NCBI GenBank assembly: GCA_944326305.1
Contig: CALVDL010000014.1
Coordinates: forward strand, 1 to 64,000
Direction of reading: 5' to 3'
DNA from: an uncultured Bacteroidales bacterium
GTDB lineage: Bacteria > Bacteroidota > Bacteroidia > Bacteroidales > UBA932
DNA length: 64,000 nt
Positions within the stretch are counted from its first letter, which is position 1, and each line of letters opens with the position of its first letter. Below the pieces are notes generated by a model that did not search any database, was not told the origin of the DNA, and saw only the letters and a list, made by a program, of their open reading frames with translations. The position numbers were made by a program, and so were the translations under genes. Of the stretch, positions 1 to 9,623 are shown in pieces.

Positions 1-76
1 AAATCCGGTCATAAATGATAAAATATTGATTTTTAATATAATATTGTTAAACATAAATTCGTCATACTGACGTTAA
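1..76 (-). repeat. Short IS982-like MITE, copy 1 (cut by window start)
   Basis: This AT-rich stretch is the reverse complement of the element at 24968-25060, with only a few differences. It ends in ACTGACGTTAA, and its other end lies before base 1. The terminal inverted repeat (about TTAACGTCAGTTCGACGAATT) matches the ends of the IS982 element at 47060-48124 at roughly 17 of 19 positions. That makes it a likely non-autonomous derivative. It stops 7 bases before the ftsQ start codon. Confidence 0.75.
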
Positions 77-83
77 AACAACT

Positions 84-866
84 ATGAGAGCTTCAATCCG
101 ATACACCCTCGCATTGTGCATCCTTGCACTCCTGGCCACCTGCCTCATGGCGGCCCTGGAATACAGTGCCGGGAAGAAGGGAAGCCTCAAATGCTCCTCG
201 CTGTCAGTCACAATAGCTGACAGCCTCGAAAACAATTTCGTCTCCGTCTCCGACATCAGAGGGTACATCGACGCCGAATCCGGAGGCTACATCGGACGGG
301 CGCTTGACAGTATCGACCTTGCAGAGATGGAACGCATAATTGACAGCAAAAGCGCAGTGCTCAAAAGCGAAGCCTATGTCACGGGGGACGGGACACTGAA
401 CATCTCAGTGACGCAGCGCCGCCCCGCAGTACGGTTCCAGAGGCCGGACGGCGGATTCTACGCTGACAGGCAGGGATACATCTTCCCCCTGCAGGGCAAC
501 TACACAGCCTATGTACCTGTAGTCGACGGGGCCATACCGGTAAACGCCTCCGGCCCGTACAAGGGAAAGGCGGGGAGCGAAAAAGAACAGGAATGGATAG
601 ACAGCATCATCCGGCTGGTCACCTACATGGAAGAGAGCGGGGTGTGGGACAAGAACATTGTACAGATAACGGTCCGCGGGAACGGTGACCTTGTCCTCGT
701 CCCGCGCCAGGGTAAGGAGAAGTTCCTGTTCGGGAAGCCGGACAATATAGAAGACAAGTTCTCCCGCATGGAGAAATATTATACCGGGATTGTACCAGAA
801 AAGGGAGAAGGGTACTATTCCACCGTAAATTTAAAATACGACGGACAGATTGTCTGCAGAAAGTAA
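84..866 (+). CDS. ftsQ: Cell division protein FtsQ
   Basis: A 260-residue bitopic membrane protein with a short cytoplasmic start, one hydrophobic segment at about residues 6-26, and a periplasmic region that fits a POTRA plus beta domain. FtsQ links early and late divisome proteins (FtsB/FtsL partners) at the septum. Sequence similarity across the family is low, so the call rests mainly on size, topology and position: ftsA follows after 7 bases and ftsZ after that, the standard end of the dcw cluster. The ATG at 84 follows directly on the repeat at 1-76. No clear promoter is visible, and transcription probably comes from mur/ftsW genes upstream of the window. Confidence 0.9.
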   Translation: MRASIRYTLALCILALLATCLMAALEYSAGKKGSLKCSSLSVTIADSLENNFVSVSDIRGYIDAESGGYIGRALDSIDLAEMERIIDSKSAVLKSEAYVTGDGTLNISVTQRRPAVRFQRPDGGFYADRQGYIFPLQGNYTAYVPVVDGAIPVNASGPYKGKAGSEKEQEWIDSIIRLVTYMEESGVWDKNIVQITVRGNGDLVLVPRQGKEKFLFGKPDNIEDKFSRMEKYYTGIVPEKGEGYYSTVNLKYDGQIVCRK

Positions 867-873
867 TCAGGAT

Positions 874-2337
874 ATGGACGAAAAACACATTGTAGCGATT
901 GACCTCGGGACCTCGAAATTCGCGCTGGCCATAGCAAGGGTCAGCGGAGAGGACATACAGATAGTCTATTACAGGGAAGTGCCGTCCGCCGGGATAAGGT
1001 ACAGCTATATATTCAACCCGACCCAGGTGGTATCCGCCCTGAAGCCCGCGATAGAAACTGCGGAGAAGGAGCTCGACATCAGGATTACCCAGGCCGTTGT
1101 GGGCATGCCGAGATACAGCGTAAGGCAGGAGACCAACCAGGGAAGCATAAAGCTCAACCCGGACGAATGCATCACGGCCGATGACATCAACTATCTGAAG
1201 GACATGGCCCAGCAGGAATACCCTTTAGATGACCCGAAGGAAGTGCTTTTCGGGGCGGTGGCACAGTCGTTCTCCACATCGGAGGACTTCCAGCTGGTGG
1301 AGAAGGACATCATCGGCATGGCCAGCGACAAGATAGAGGGAAACTTCAAGATTTTCATCGGCAACAAACGATACCTGCAGAATATCGACCTGGTATTCAA
1401 CAACATGAAGATAGCCGTCGCAGGCAAGTACTTCAACCCTGACACTACCGCCAAGGCAGTGCTTACAAATGCCGAGATGGAAACAGGAGTGGCGCTGATA
1501 GACTTCGGAGCAGGGGTCACATCGGTGAGTGTCTACTCCGGGGGCATCATGAGGCACTACGCCGCAATCCCGTTCGGCGGGAAATCCATCACCAATGACA
1601 TCGACACCGAGTGCAAGATATTCTCCGAGACCCTTGCCGAGAACATAAAGCTCGCGCACGGCATCTGCATGCCGGAGAAACTGCAGAACATGAACGAGAA
1701 GATTCTGCGCATAAACATCGGCACGACAGCCCAGTACAAGGACCTGCCGGTAAAATACCTCTCCGAAGTCATCACCTGCCGCGTACAGGAGATCATGGAG
1801 GCTATCCTGTACGAGATACAGAAAAGCGGGTTCGCTGACAGGCTGCTGAGCGGTGTCGTCCTCACAGGCGGCGGGGCGAACCTGGCCAACTGCGGGAATT
1901 TCATCACCGAGCTTTCAGGCTATTCGGTCCGCATAGGCTATCCGAAGCCTATGTTCTCCGGAGGAGGCTGCATAGGAGTGCACGAAGCAGAAGCGGCTAC
2001 AGTCATAGGAATGATTCTCGCCGCGGCGAAGGACAGTTGCGGGGACTGCTCCGTCCCTGAAGACGGCAAGACGAAGACAACAGTTGTCGTAGAGGAGGCC
2101 GGGGGCAGCGGGAATGCGCCGGAGGGCACGGAAGCCAGGGCGGAGACACACAGCGGCACCCTGTTCCCTGACGAGGAGGTGCCGCAGGAGACAGGAAGGA
2201 ACCGGCACCATGAGACTCCGCAGCCGAAAAAGCAGCGTCAGGCAGTATCATGGAAAAAAAAGATCCAGAAAGCCGTAGACAAGTTCACAGGAACACTGTA
2301 CAATATGAACGAAGAGATGAACAACGAAGAAATCTGA
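874..2337 (+). CDS. ftsA: Cell division protein FtsA
   Basis: Actin-like ATPase of the divisome (487 residues) that tethers FtsZ filaments to the membrane. Visible features are the N-terminal phosphate-1 motif (DLGTSKFALAI), the internal LIDFGAGVTSVSVY strand-turn, the VVLTGGGANL adenosine motif, and a long polar linker before a basic amphipathic tail (WKKKIQKAVDKF) that fits the membrane-targeting helix. I chose the ATG at 874, 7 bases after the ftsQ stop. A TTG at 850 would add eight residues and overlap ftsQ. The gene is 13 bases from ftsZ, so the three are probably co-transcribed. Confidence 0.96.
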   Translation: MDEKHIVAIDLGTSKFALAIARVSGEDIQIVYYREVPSAGIRYSYIFNPTQVVSALKPAIETAEKELDIRITQAVVGMPRYSVRQETNQGSIKLNPDECITADDINYLKDMAQQEYPLDDPKEVLFGAVAQSFSTSEDFQLVEKDIIGMASDKIEGNFKIFIGNKRYLQNIDLVFNNMKIAVAGKYFNPDTTAKAVLTNAEMETGVALIDFGAGVTSVSVYSGGIMRHYAAIPFGGKSITNDIDTECKIFSETLAENIKLAHGICMPEKLQNMNEKILRINIGTTAQYKDLPVKYLSEVITCRVQEIMEAILYEIQKSGFADRLLSGVVLTGGGANLANCGNFITELSGYSVRIGYPKPMFSGGGCIGVHEAEAATVIGMILAAAKDSCGDCSVPEDGKTKTTVVVEEAGGSGNAPEGTEARAETHSGTLFPDEEVPQETGRNRHHETPQPKKQRQAVSWKKKIQKAVDKFTGTLYNMNEEMNNEEI

Positions 2338-2350
2338 CAGGAGGCACGCT

Positions 2351-3619
2351 ATGGATGAAATACTTGACGATATGATAGTCCCGACAGACTGGACAGCCGA
2401 GAACTCAATAATCAAGGTTATCGGCGTAGGGGGCGGAGGATGCAACGCGGTAAACTACATGTACAACCAGAAGGTGCAGGGCTGCTGCTTCATCGTATGC
2501 AACACCGATGCACAGGCCCTCGGGCGGTGCGATGTGCCGATAAAGATACAGCTCGGGACAGGCCTGGGGGCAGGATGCGACCCTACCAAAGGCAGGAACG
2601 CGGCCATTGAATCAGAAGAAAAGATTGCCAGGATACTCGACAGCAACACCAAGATGGTATTCATCACCGCCGGGATGGGCGGCGGCACGGGCACGGGTGC
2701 CTCTCCTGTCATTGCAAGCATGGCCAAGGCAAAGGGCATACTCACTGTCGGCGTGGTCACGATCCCTTTCAAGAACGAGGGCGCCGACCGCTATGCCATG
2801 GCGATGGACGGCATCAACGAACTGGAGAAGAATGTCGACAGCCTCCTGCTCATAAACAACGAGAAACTGTATGACTATTTCGGCGAAATGCTCTCCCACG
2901 AGGCATTCCCGAAAGCGGACGAAATCCTCTCCACGGCTGTCAGGGGCATAACCGAAATCATCAGCAAGCCGGGCTATATCAATGTGGACTTCGCCGACAT
3001 AAAGACCATGATGCGCAACGGCGGCATATCCCTCATGGGATGCGGTGTCGGCACCGGTGATACAAGGATCGAGGATGCGGTGAAGAACGCCCTCGAATCC
3101 CCTTTGCTGAACGACTACAACCTCAAGACAGCCAAGAACTTCATCGTGAACATCACCGGCGGCAAGAACAAGGACGGGCTATATGTCAACGACATAAAGA
3201 AGATCAACGAGATGATTGCCGAATACACCGGGAACGCGAACAATTTCAAGACAGGGCTCGTATGGGAGGAAGACCCGCAGTGGGGGGACAAGGTGAGCAT
3301 AACGGTAATCGCGACAGGATTCAAGAAAGACATACCGTCAATGATTAACCCAGGCAATATCATAATGATAGACAGCGACTTCAAATATGACAGGTCACAG
3401 TCTGCCGCAGTCCTCGAATTCGGCCTCTACGAAGAGACGGACAGTCCGACAAAAATCGGCTACAACAATTCGGACAATATCCGCAAGTTCAATTTCGAAG
3501 ATGGCCAAAGGCCTGTGCTCGACGTCGAGCCCGGCCAGAGCCTCGGAGAGCTTGAACAAACCCCGTCAATAAGAAGGATAACCAAACGAAACAATTCGAA
3601 CATAAATAAGGTATACTGA
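2351..3619 (+). CDS. ftsZ: Cell division GTPase FtsZ
   Basis: Tubulin-like GTPase that polymerises into the Z ring (422 residues). The N-terminal nucleotide loop VIGVGGGGCNAV, the tubulin signature GGGTGTG at about residues 110-116 and the T7-loop region around NVDFADIK are all present. A variable linker follows, then a conserved C-terminal peptide containing TPSIRRI, the docking site for FtsA and similar partners. The length is normal for Bacteroidota. It is the third gene of ftsQ-ftsA-ftsZ. Confidence 0.98.
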   Translation: MDEILDDMIVPTDWTAENSIIKVIGVGGGGCNAVNYMYNQKVQGCCFIVCNTDAQALGRCDVPIKIQLGTGLGAGCDPTKGRNAAIESEEKIARILDSNTKMVFITAGMGGGTGTGASPVIASMAKAKGILTVGVVTIPFKNEGADRYAMAMDGINELEKNVDSLLLINNEKLYDYFGEMLSHEAFPKADEILSTAVRGITEIISKPGYINVDFADIKTMMRNGGISLMGCGVGTGDTRIEDAVKNALESPLLNDYNLKTAKNFIVNITGGKNKDGLYVNDIKKINEMIAEYTGNANNFKTGLVWEEDPQWGDKVSITVIATGFKKDIPSMINPGNIIMIDSDFKYDRSQSAAVLEFGLYEETDSPTKIGYNNSDNIRKFNFEDGQRPVLDVEPGQSLGELEQTPSIRRITKRNNSNINKVY

Positions 3620-3702
3620 ATCGGGGACATGGCTTAATGCCATCCCAGGCGGAGCCGAAGGATCTGCCAGGAACATTGGAAACAAGACAAAAACATATAA
3701 AA

Positions 3703-5358
3703 ATGGACCGCAAGACAAGAGTAAGATTTGCACCCTCCCCTACTGGACCTCTGCACATGGGAGGAGTCCGCACGGCACTTTACAACTACCTCTACGCCAA
3801 GCAGCACGGAGGGGATTTCATCATAAGGATTGAAGACACCGACTCCCAGAGGTTCGTCCCTGGAGCGGAGAAATATATCATAGAAGCACTCAACTGGTGC
3901 GGCATCATCCCCGACGAGGGAGTGGACGCGGAAGGCAATGTAGTGGAGACCCCGTCGGAAAGACATCCGCATGCTCCTTACAGGCAGTCCCAGAGGCGCG
4001 GTATCTACCGCAAGTATGCAGAGGAACTGGTGGAGAAAGGATACGCATACTACGCATTCGACACAGCCGAGGAGCTGGCGGCCAAGAGGGCCGAAGCCGA
4101 GGCTTCGGGCAGGACCTTCATCTACAACCATATCACACGCAATGAACTGCGCAATTCCGTCTCCATGCCGGAGAGCGAGTGGAAGCCGCTTCTGGAGACG
4201 CATACCGACTGGACCATCCGCTTCAAGATGCCGGATAACCGTGTGGTGAAGATGGACGACCTCATCCGCGGGCACATCGAGGTGAATACGGACACACTTG
4301 ACGACAAGGTGCTGTGGAAAAGGGCGGACGAGCTGCCTACATACCACCTGGCGAACATCGTGGATGACCATCTTATGGAGATTACCGAGGTCATCCGCGG
4401 GGAGGAATGGCTCCCGTCCCTGCCTCTGCACTATCTCCTGTACGAGGCGTTCGGATGGCAGGACACGCAGCCGCGTTTCGCGCACCTGTCCCTGCTCCTG
4501 AAGCCGGACGGCAAAGGCAAGCTGAGCAAGCGCGACGGAGACCGCCTGGGCTTCCCTGTATTCCCTCTCAAGTGGGTGAACCCGCAGGGAGAAGTGTCAC
4601 GCGGATACCGCGAGGACGGATATTTCCCTGAAGCTTTCGTGAACATGCTCGCCATGCTGGGATGGAACCCGGGTGACGACAGGGAGCTTTTCACCATGGA
4701 AGAGCTGGTGAAGGCATTCTCCCTGGAGAGGGTCATCAAGTCAGGGGCGAGGTTCAACCCGGAGAAAGCCAAATGGTACAACAAGGAGTACCTCCGGATG
4801 AAATCCGACGCCGAACTGACAGACCTTTTCATCCCGGTACTCGAGGGACACGGCATACAGGTGGTCTCCTGCCCTAAATGCGCCCTCACCGCAGGGGCCG
4901 AGGTCACAGTGCAGGGAGCTGATTTCAAAAACCGCATCTTTACCCGCGACTATGTGCAGAAGGTGGTGACGCTCATAAAGGAAAGGGCTACATTCGTGGC
5001 AGACTTCTGGGACATCGCATCATATCTTTTCGTCTCCCCGCAGACTTACGCAGAGAAGGATGCCGCAAAATTCTGGAAAGAGGAGAACTACACCCTGGCG
5101 TTCCAGGTGGCGGAATTCATAGAGAACTTCGACGGGGGGAACGGCCCGGCCGGAGTGGAATTCACCAAGGAACAGATCGAGGGGCCTATGGAAGAGTTCA
5201 TCCGCAGCCATGAATGGCCGATGGGCAAGGTGATGAACTGCCTGAGGCTCGCCCTTGTGGGGGCTTCCAGCGGGCTGGGCATCGCCGACATTGTATCCAT
5301 AATCGGCAAAGCGGAACTTGCAGTGCGCATTGAAAACATCAGGAAAGCCTTGCTATAA
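3703..5358 (+). CDS. gltX: Glutamate--tRNA ligase
   Basis: Class I aminoacyl-tRNA synthetase that charges tRNA-Glu (551 residues). The HIGH-type motif appears as PTGPLHMGG at residues 14-21 and the KMSKS-type motif as KLSKRDGD. RIEDTDSQR and the region DHLMEITEVIRGEEW are typical of GltX catalytic domains. The C-terminal half is the anticodon-binding helical cage. An in-frame ATG at 3637 would add 22 residues with no family similarity, so I start at the ATG that opens MDRKTRVRFAPSPTG. It is 83 bases after ftsZ and may be transcribed with it. Confidence 0.97.
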   Translation: MDRKTRVRFAPSPTGPLHMGGVRTALYNYLYAKQHGGDFIIRIEDTDSQRFVPGAEKYIIEALNWCGIIPDEGVDAEGNVVETPSERHPHAPYRQSQRRGIYRKYAEELVEKGYAYYAFDTAEELAAKRAEAEASGRTFIYNHITRNELRNSVSMPESEWKPLLETHTDWTIRFKMPDNRVVKMDDLIRGHIEVNTDTLDDKVLWKRADELPTYHLANIVDDHLMEITEVIRGEEWLPSLPLHYLLYEAFGWQDTQPRFAHLSLLLKPDGKGKLSKRDGDRLGFPVFPLKWVNPQGEVSRGYREDGYFPEAFVNMLAMLGWNPGDDRELFTMEELVKAFSLERVIKSGARFNPEKAKWYNKEYLRMKSDAELTDLFIPVLEGHGIQVVSCPKCALTAGAEVTVQGADFKNRIFTRDYVQKVVTLIKERATFVADFWDIASYLFVSPQTYAEKDAAKFWKEENYTLAFQVAEFIENFDGGNGPAGVEFTKEQIEGPMEEFIRSHEWPMGKVMNCLRLALVGASSGLGIADIVSIIGKAELAVRIENIRKALL

Positions 5359-5365
5359 CAACACT

Positions 5366-5505
5366 GTCATTTCGAACGGAGACAGATCCCTCGGCTACGC
5401 CCTGACGGGCTCCGCTCGGGATGACAGAGAAACACTTCGACAGGCCGGGACCTTTCCTGTCATTTCGACCGAGCGCAGCGAGTGGAGAAATCTGCCCTCC
5501 GGCTG
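5366..5505. repeat. Dispersed intergenic repeat, two copies
   Basis: Two related segments begin TGTCATTTCGA: one at about 5366-5432, which folds around GATCCCTCGG and CTCGGGATGAC, and one at about 5457-5505 (TTTCGACCGAGCGCAGCGAG). Sequences of this form recur between genes in many Bacteroidota genomes. A more decayed relative may lie at 24828-24960. No coding potential. Confidence 0.55.
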
Positions 5506-5548
5506 ATTATAAAAACCGATTTCAGGACAATATAAACTGACACCAACC

Positions 5549-5776
5549 ATGAAATTCAGGGAAATACTGAAAAAAGAACGCGGACGGGCGATCCTGAACA
5601 TCGTCTGCATAATCTTCGGAATAGTCCAGATAACATTCTCCGTCATCATGCTTGTCAAAACTACGGAGACATTGACATACACCATGTATTCCGTAGGCGG
5701 ACTCAGCCTGATACTGCTCGGAACATTCAATTTCATAAATATTTCCCGCACATCCGAAGGAAAGAAGCCGCTTTAG
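5549..5776 (+). CDS. Small two-helix membrane protein
   Basis: A 75-residue protein with a basic amphipathic start (MKFREILKKERGR) and two hydrophobic segments at about residues 14-36 and 46-66, ending in a short charged tail. I recognise no family. The double-TM layout with a positive N-terminus suggests an inner-membrane protein with both ends in the cytoplasm. It stands alone on the plus strand after gltX and a repeat, and is followed at once by a hairpin terminator. The ATG at 5549 is the only reasonable start. Confidence 0.6.
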   Translation: MKFREILKKERGRAILNIVCIIFGIVQITFSVIMLVKTTETLTYTMYSVGGLSLILLGTFNFINISRTSEGKKPL

Positions 5777-5779
5777 AAA

Positions 5780-5820
5780 AACCGGCCATCCTGTGATGTT
5801 CATAATCAGGAAGGCCGGTT
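5780..5820 (-). terminator. Terminator of the 5.8-23.2 kb minus-strand operon
   Basis: AACCGGCC at 5780-5787 pairs with GGCCGGTT at 5813-5820, with an inner CCTG/CAGG pair. Read on the minus strand, the stem is followed by TTTTTC, as expected for intrinsic termination 26 bases after the last gene of the operon. Confidence 0.75.
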
Positions 5821-5845
5821 CTCGTGTATTCAATATTTATGCATA

Positions 5846-8029
5846 TCAGTCCTCATGCATGAGATATGATATTCCTGTGCGGTCTCCTGCCCGGAATTCC
5901 CTCACATAACCGGAAATATCCTGCGGCGATGCAGATGACTGGGCCAGGGCAAGCGGAGAAAGGCTGAGCGATGAATAAGTCTTGGATCCCACCGATTCCC
6001 TGAGATATGTAGAGCTTGTCGCAGTCTCCGAGCCGAACAGCAGGAACTGGTATGAATATACCTCTCCGGAAGAGCCCGGAGCAGCCACGCAATAGAGAGT
6101 GTCCCCTATATAGCCTATGGCCATGCTGCATCCTCCCCAGTATATGGAGAAACCGTCGGACATGCCCAGGAAAACATAATCACCCCTGTACATGCCCAAT
6201 GGCTGCGGTTCGACAATGACCGCATGCAGACTCCCGTCATAATATCCTGAAACGGTCGGGGTAAAATCCCTCATGTCCGAAAGTCCTGAAATCAGTACCT
6301 GGGTATCATTCTTCCTCGATATGTCCACCCTGTACTGCAGAGCAGAAGAAGTTGACCCTGAAGCCCCCTGCACAGTACCGGTCGCTGACGCACGGAAAGC
6401 CCCAAGAAAATCGTCCATAGTCTTCGTCTGGTCGAAATCCTCATAGCTACGGCCCATGGTAGATGCCGCACGTGTAAGGACCAGGGCATCCCCGAAGCTG
6501 TTCTTGACAAGGACGGCCAGAGTATATTCCATACCCTCGATCATATTGGAGAAATATGTCAGAAAACCTTCTTCTCCGTTTACTGCATCCAGGACAGTCT
6601 GTGTAGCCGTATTCCCTTGAGTATCTACCAGTTCCTCCAACGGAAGCCCGTATAGGTCATATATGTAGTCGAACATGTCAGTCCTCATGCACAGGTATTT
6701 CAGGGAAGATACATTACGTCCGGAGATATTCCAGAACAAAGTCGAATACGGAGAATATGAAGTAAGGGACGGGTCGTTGTAGAACTCGAACTCCAGTATT
6801 TCCGGCATATACTCTCCGCCCGGATCGCATGTGAACCGTAGCGTGTAAAGGTTGCACGGCAGGTCATTCTCATCATATGCAAGAGCAACAGCAGTGAAAT
6901 TCCCGGCCGGGATATTCCAGAGGTCGGAATTGTCCCCATACAGGGTAAGCACAGGGAACTGTCCGGGTGCTGTGCCTTCGATAAGCTGCTGCCGCACGGA
7001 AGCCTGCATAGCCTGGTCCGAGGTAATGTCACCGGACACGACGGTAGCCTTGTAATACTTAACGTAATCGTTTGTATAGAACGACAGCCGGGAAGCGGAG
7101 ACACCGGTTTCCGAGGTCTCTATACCGTCATACCCGATAGCCATTTCAGGAGTGCCGGCGGCATCCGATTCGAAAATCAGAGTCTCTTCCGCCATGGAGA
7201 AATACCCTGCCGACACATAATATATCAGGTTGAACGTGAACGTACCGTTCCCGTCATAGGTGCATGGATATGTACTGTATGCGGAGTCATCGTCCAGATA
7301 GGTGGCCATGTCAGAGACATATACATACTCATTGTAGTTCGAGTTGAAATACCCTATGGACTGGGCGGGGACGGTGCAGGTGTTGTCTTCGTTAAGGATA
7401 AAGCGGAATCCGACACCGCTGGCCCAGCCGTTGACCCTGAAAATATCGGTACCCTTGGCCCTGTCGACTTCAAGCCCGGTGGCGCGTCCGGTATAGAAAC
7501 CGTTGTATATGAAAGTGGCAGTCTGGCGTACCTGTTCACCCGAGGCGTCCGTCCTGTAGTATTCTTCCCACTCAAGCTCGTATGACACCGATACGGACAT
7601 CTTGTCCGTGTACTGTGATACGTATGCACTGCCATCTCCCAGCGCGGCCTCCCTCTCCCTTATATAGAAAGCCGTGTTCAGGCTGCTTCCCGGCACGAGG
7701 CCGGACAGGTCCACACCCACATGTACAGTCACGGAATACTCCCCGTCCGGAATGGTCACATATTCCGGTACAGTGAAGGAATCAGCGTCATCACCCCTGT
7801 TCAATATGCCCACGGTATAGTTCCCCGAGTTTCCCGGGCGGGCGACAACAACATCTACAGTACCTTCTTCAAGGTCCGAAGCGAACTCCTTCTCCATCGA
7901 AGACTGTATGAAATGGATCTCCCTGCCGTCATCTCCGTTCGGATCATAAAGCGGTCCTTCCTGAACCTTGGAGCAGGAGGAGAGCATCAGGAGGAACAAA
8001 AGTATAATATATCTGAATTTTTCCATCAT
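5846..8029 (-). CDS. Large surface lipoprotein downstream of SusCD, function unknown
   Basis: About 727 residues with a lipoprotein signal (FLLMLSSCSK) and then a secreted, beta-rich, aromatic and acidic sequence. The first 120 or so residues after the Cys look Ig-like, with PEYVTIPDGEYSVTV in the style of other lipoproteins placed beside SusCD. I recognise no catalytic motif. It follows susD as the last gene of the operon. A GTG at 8050 would overlap the susD stop by four bases, but the two ATGs at 8029/8026 open directly into the signal peptide and are preferred. By position it may be a glycan- or peptide-binding partner of the SusCD importer; this is inference. Confidence 0.75.
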   Translation of the reverse strand: MMEKFRYIILLFLLMLSSCSKVQEGPLYDPNGDDGREIHFIQSSMEKEFASDLEEGTVDVVVARPGNSGNYTVGILNRGDDADSFTVPEYVTIPDGEYSVTVHVGVDLSGLVPGSSLNTAFYIREREAALGDGSAYVSQYTDKMSVSVSYELEWEEYYRTDASGEQVRQTATFIYNGFYTGRATGLEVDRAKGTDIFRVNGWASGVGFRFILNEDNTCTVPAQSIGYFNSNYNEYVYVSDMATYLDDDSAYSTYPCTYDGNGTFTFNLIYYVSAGYFSMAEETLIFESDAAGTPEMAIGYDGIETSETGVSASRLSFYTNDYVKYYKATVVSGDITSDQAMQASVRQQLIEGTAPGQFPVLTLYGDNSDLWNIPAGNFTAVALAYDENDLPCNLYTLRFTCDPGGEYMPEILEFEFYNDPSLTSYSPYSTLFWNISGRNVSSLKYLCMRTDMFDYIYDLYGLPLEELVDTQGNTATQTVLDAVNGEEGFLTYFSNMIEGMEYTLAVLVKNSFGDALVLTRAASTMGRSYEDFDQTKTMDDFLGAFRASATGTVQGASGSTSSALQYRVDISRKNDTQVLISGLSDMRDFTPTVSGYYDGSLHAVIVEPQPLGMYRGDYVFLGMSDGFSIYWGGCSMAIGYIGDTLYCVAAPGSSGEVYSYQFLLFGSETATSSTYLRESVGSKTYSSLSLSPLALAQSSASPQDISGYVREFRAGDRTGISYLMHED

Positions 8030-8046
8030 CTTATAATCGTATTTTG

Positions 8047-9609
8047 TCACGGGTTCTGGTCACCTTCATTTATATTCGGATTGGCATCCAGTTCATCCTG
8101 GGGAATCAGCATCACCCAGTCGTATGTGTCAGGGTCGGAAATGTCTATCCCGTTACGGCTCATCGAGGTCAGGCACTCCGAAGAGAAGCCGTCATCGGCA
8201 TTACGGACTATGCCCTGACCGAGACGTTTCACATCAAAGAGTCTCCCATATTCGCCCCAAAGCTCCACTCTTCTCTGTATCAGGATATTCTCAAGGAAAG
8301 AGCCTGTCCAGGTGGTAGTCGTCGCCCCGAGAAGGGTACCGCTGTAGTTGGCGGCATTGTAATTCGGGTTGCGCGGGGCCATTACGGTATTCATAAGACT
8401 TATTGCAGAATCGCTGTCCCCGCTGCGGAGCGCGGCTTCCGCCGCGGTAAAGTACATTTCTTCCACTCTCATATAAATGTAATCCCCCAGCCAGGACGCT
8501 ACATTCGAAAAGGAGAACTTACGGCCCAGATACGGACTTTCTTCATTTTCCGGATCCCACCATGCCGCGCGTATATCCGTAGAAGCTATCTGGCTGTACA
8601 GCTGGCGGCTGATCAGTTTCGGGGAAGACTGGGCATAGGCTCCGTCGACATTGTCCATGTGTGTAAAGAAACCGGCATACGCCCCCGACTGCTCGGATGT
8701 CTCGATACCTGCGCCCCACATGACATTTGCAGCGTCTATCGAGTTCATGCCGCCCATGAGCTCGCTCTCGCCGCCTACGGCATAGCCGCCCTCATCTATG
8801 ACCCTGATGGCGGACTCATAGGCACCTTTCCAGTCACCTTCGGCAAGACATGCCCTGGATTTTATCCCGAGAGCCACATAAAGATTTATATGCGACTTGT
8901 TCCCGGTATTCAATGCGGACTCCATACCCTTCTCCAGAAGCTCGACCGAACGGTCTATGTCCTCATTTATCCTTCCGTACACCTTTTCGAGGTTTTCCCT
9001 CGGCCGGCCTTCAGTGTTTATCCCCGTACCCTCCGTATAGATAGGGACTCCCGGGTCGTTCCACCTGTACATCCCGGTCATGGGATTGTACGGGGCGCGG
9101 GCGAACCATGTGGCCAGGTTCAGATATGCAAGGGCCCTGATGGCATAGGCCTGCCCCACTACATATGCGACATCGGCTTCGGCCCCCGACATTGATTCCT
9201 CCGCATCTATGATGTAGTTGGCATCCGCAATCCACTTGTAGTTGGCATACCATACATCATACGAACGGAACATCGACGAGGCATAAAGAGACTTGGTGCT
9301 GTAGATATGGTCATACCAGAACCATCCGTTACCCTGGGCCTGCATTATCAGGTCATCCGCCATGACTTCAAGAGCAAGATTGTAAGCGGAAATCCCGAAG
9401 CACTGGTGCGTGTTGTCAGTCGTAGACCATCCTGCCGTCCACATCGACCTGTAGATTCCGTTGACGGAACTTATGGCAGTGGACGCCTCCCTGAGGATAT
9501 CGTCTCCGGAACCAGAATCAGTAGGAGAGAATTCAAGAGAAGACTTGCTGCAAGATGATGCAGCCATGATTGCCGTTACGGCAAGAAACAATACTGAAAT
9601 ATTTTTCAT
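8047..9609 (-). CDS. SusD/RagB-family outer-membrane lipoprotein
   Basis: A SusD-like substrate-binding lipoprotein of about 520 residues that forms the lid over a SusC-type channel at the cell surface. It has a lipoprotein signal (MAASSCSK), the N-terminal helical TPR-like region, and the typical C-terminal run with NILIQRRVELWGEYGRLFDVKRLG and the ending IPQDELDANPNI. Start: an ATG at 9618 would add three residues, while the ATG at 9609 opens MKNISVLFLAV. It lies 14 bases after susC. The substrate cannot be read from the sequence, but the neighbours (S8 protease, BspA-like protein) suggest peptides or glycoprotein rather than a plain polysaccharide. Confidence 0.95.
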   Translation of the reverse strand: MKNISVLFLAVTAIMAASSCSKSSLEFSPTDSGSGDDILREASTAISSVNGIYRSMWTAGWSTTDNTHQCFGISAYNLALEVMADDLIMQAQGNGWFWYDHIYSTKSLYASSMFRSYDVWYANYKWIADANYIIDAEESMSGAEADVAYVVGQAYAIRALAYLNLATWFARAPYNPMTGMYRWNDPGVPIYTEGTGINTEGRPRENLEKVYGRINEDIDRSVELLEKGMESALNTGNKSHINLYVALGIKSRACLAEGDWKGAYESAIRVIDEGGYAVGGESELMGGMNSIDAANVMWGAGIETSEQSGAYAGFFTHMDNVDGAYAQSSPKLISRQLYSQIASTDIRAAWWDPENEESPYLGRKFSFSNVASWLGDYIYMRVEEMYFTAAEAALRSGDSDSAISLMNTVMAPRNPNYNAANYSGTLLGATTTTWTGSFLENILIQRRVELWGEYGRLFDVKRLGQGIVRNADDGFSSECLTSMSRNGIDISDPDTYDWVMLIPQDELDANPNINEGDQNP

Positions 9610-9623
9610 GAACACCATCCAGT

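Noticed and set aside
8044..9195. Long plus-strand open frame opposite SusD
   Set aside because: The minus frame encodes a clear SusD with a lipoprotein signal; the plus translation has no family character, and the frame is open because of high-GC codon third positions.
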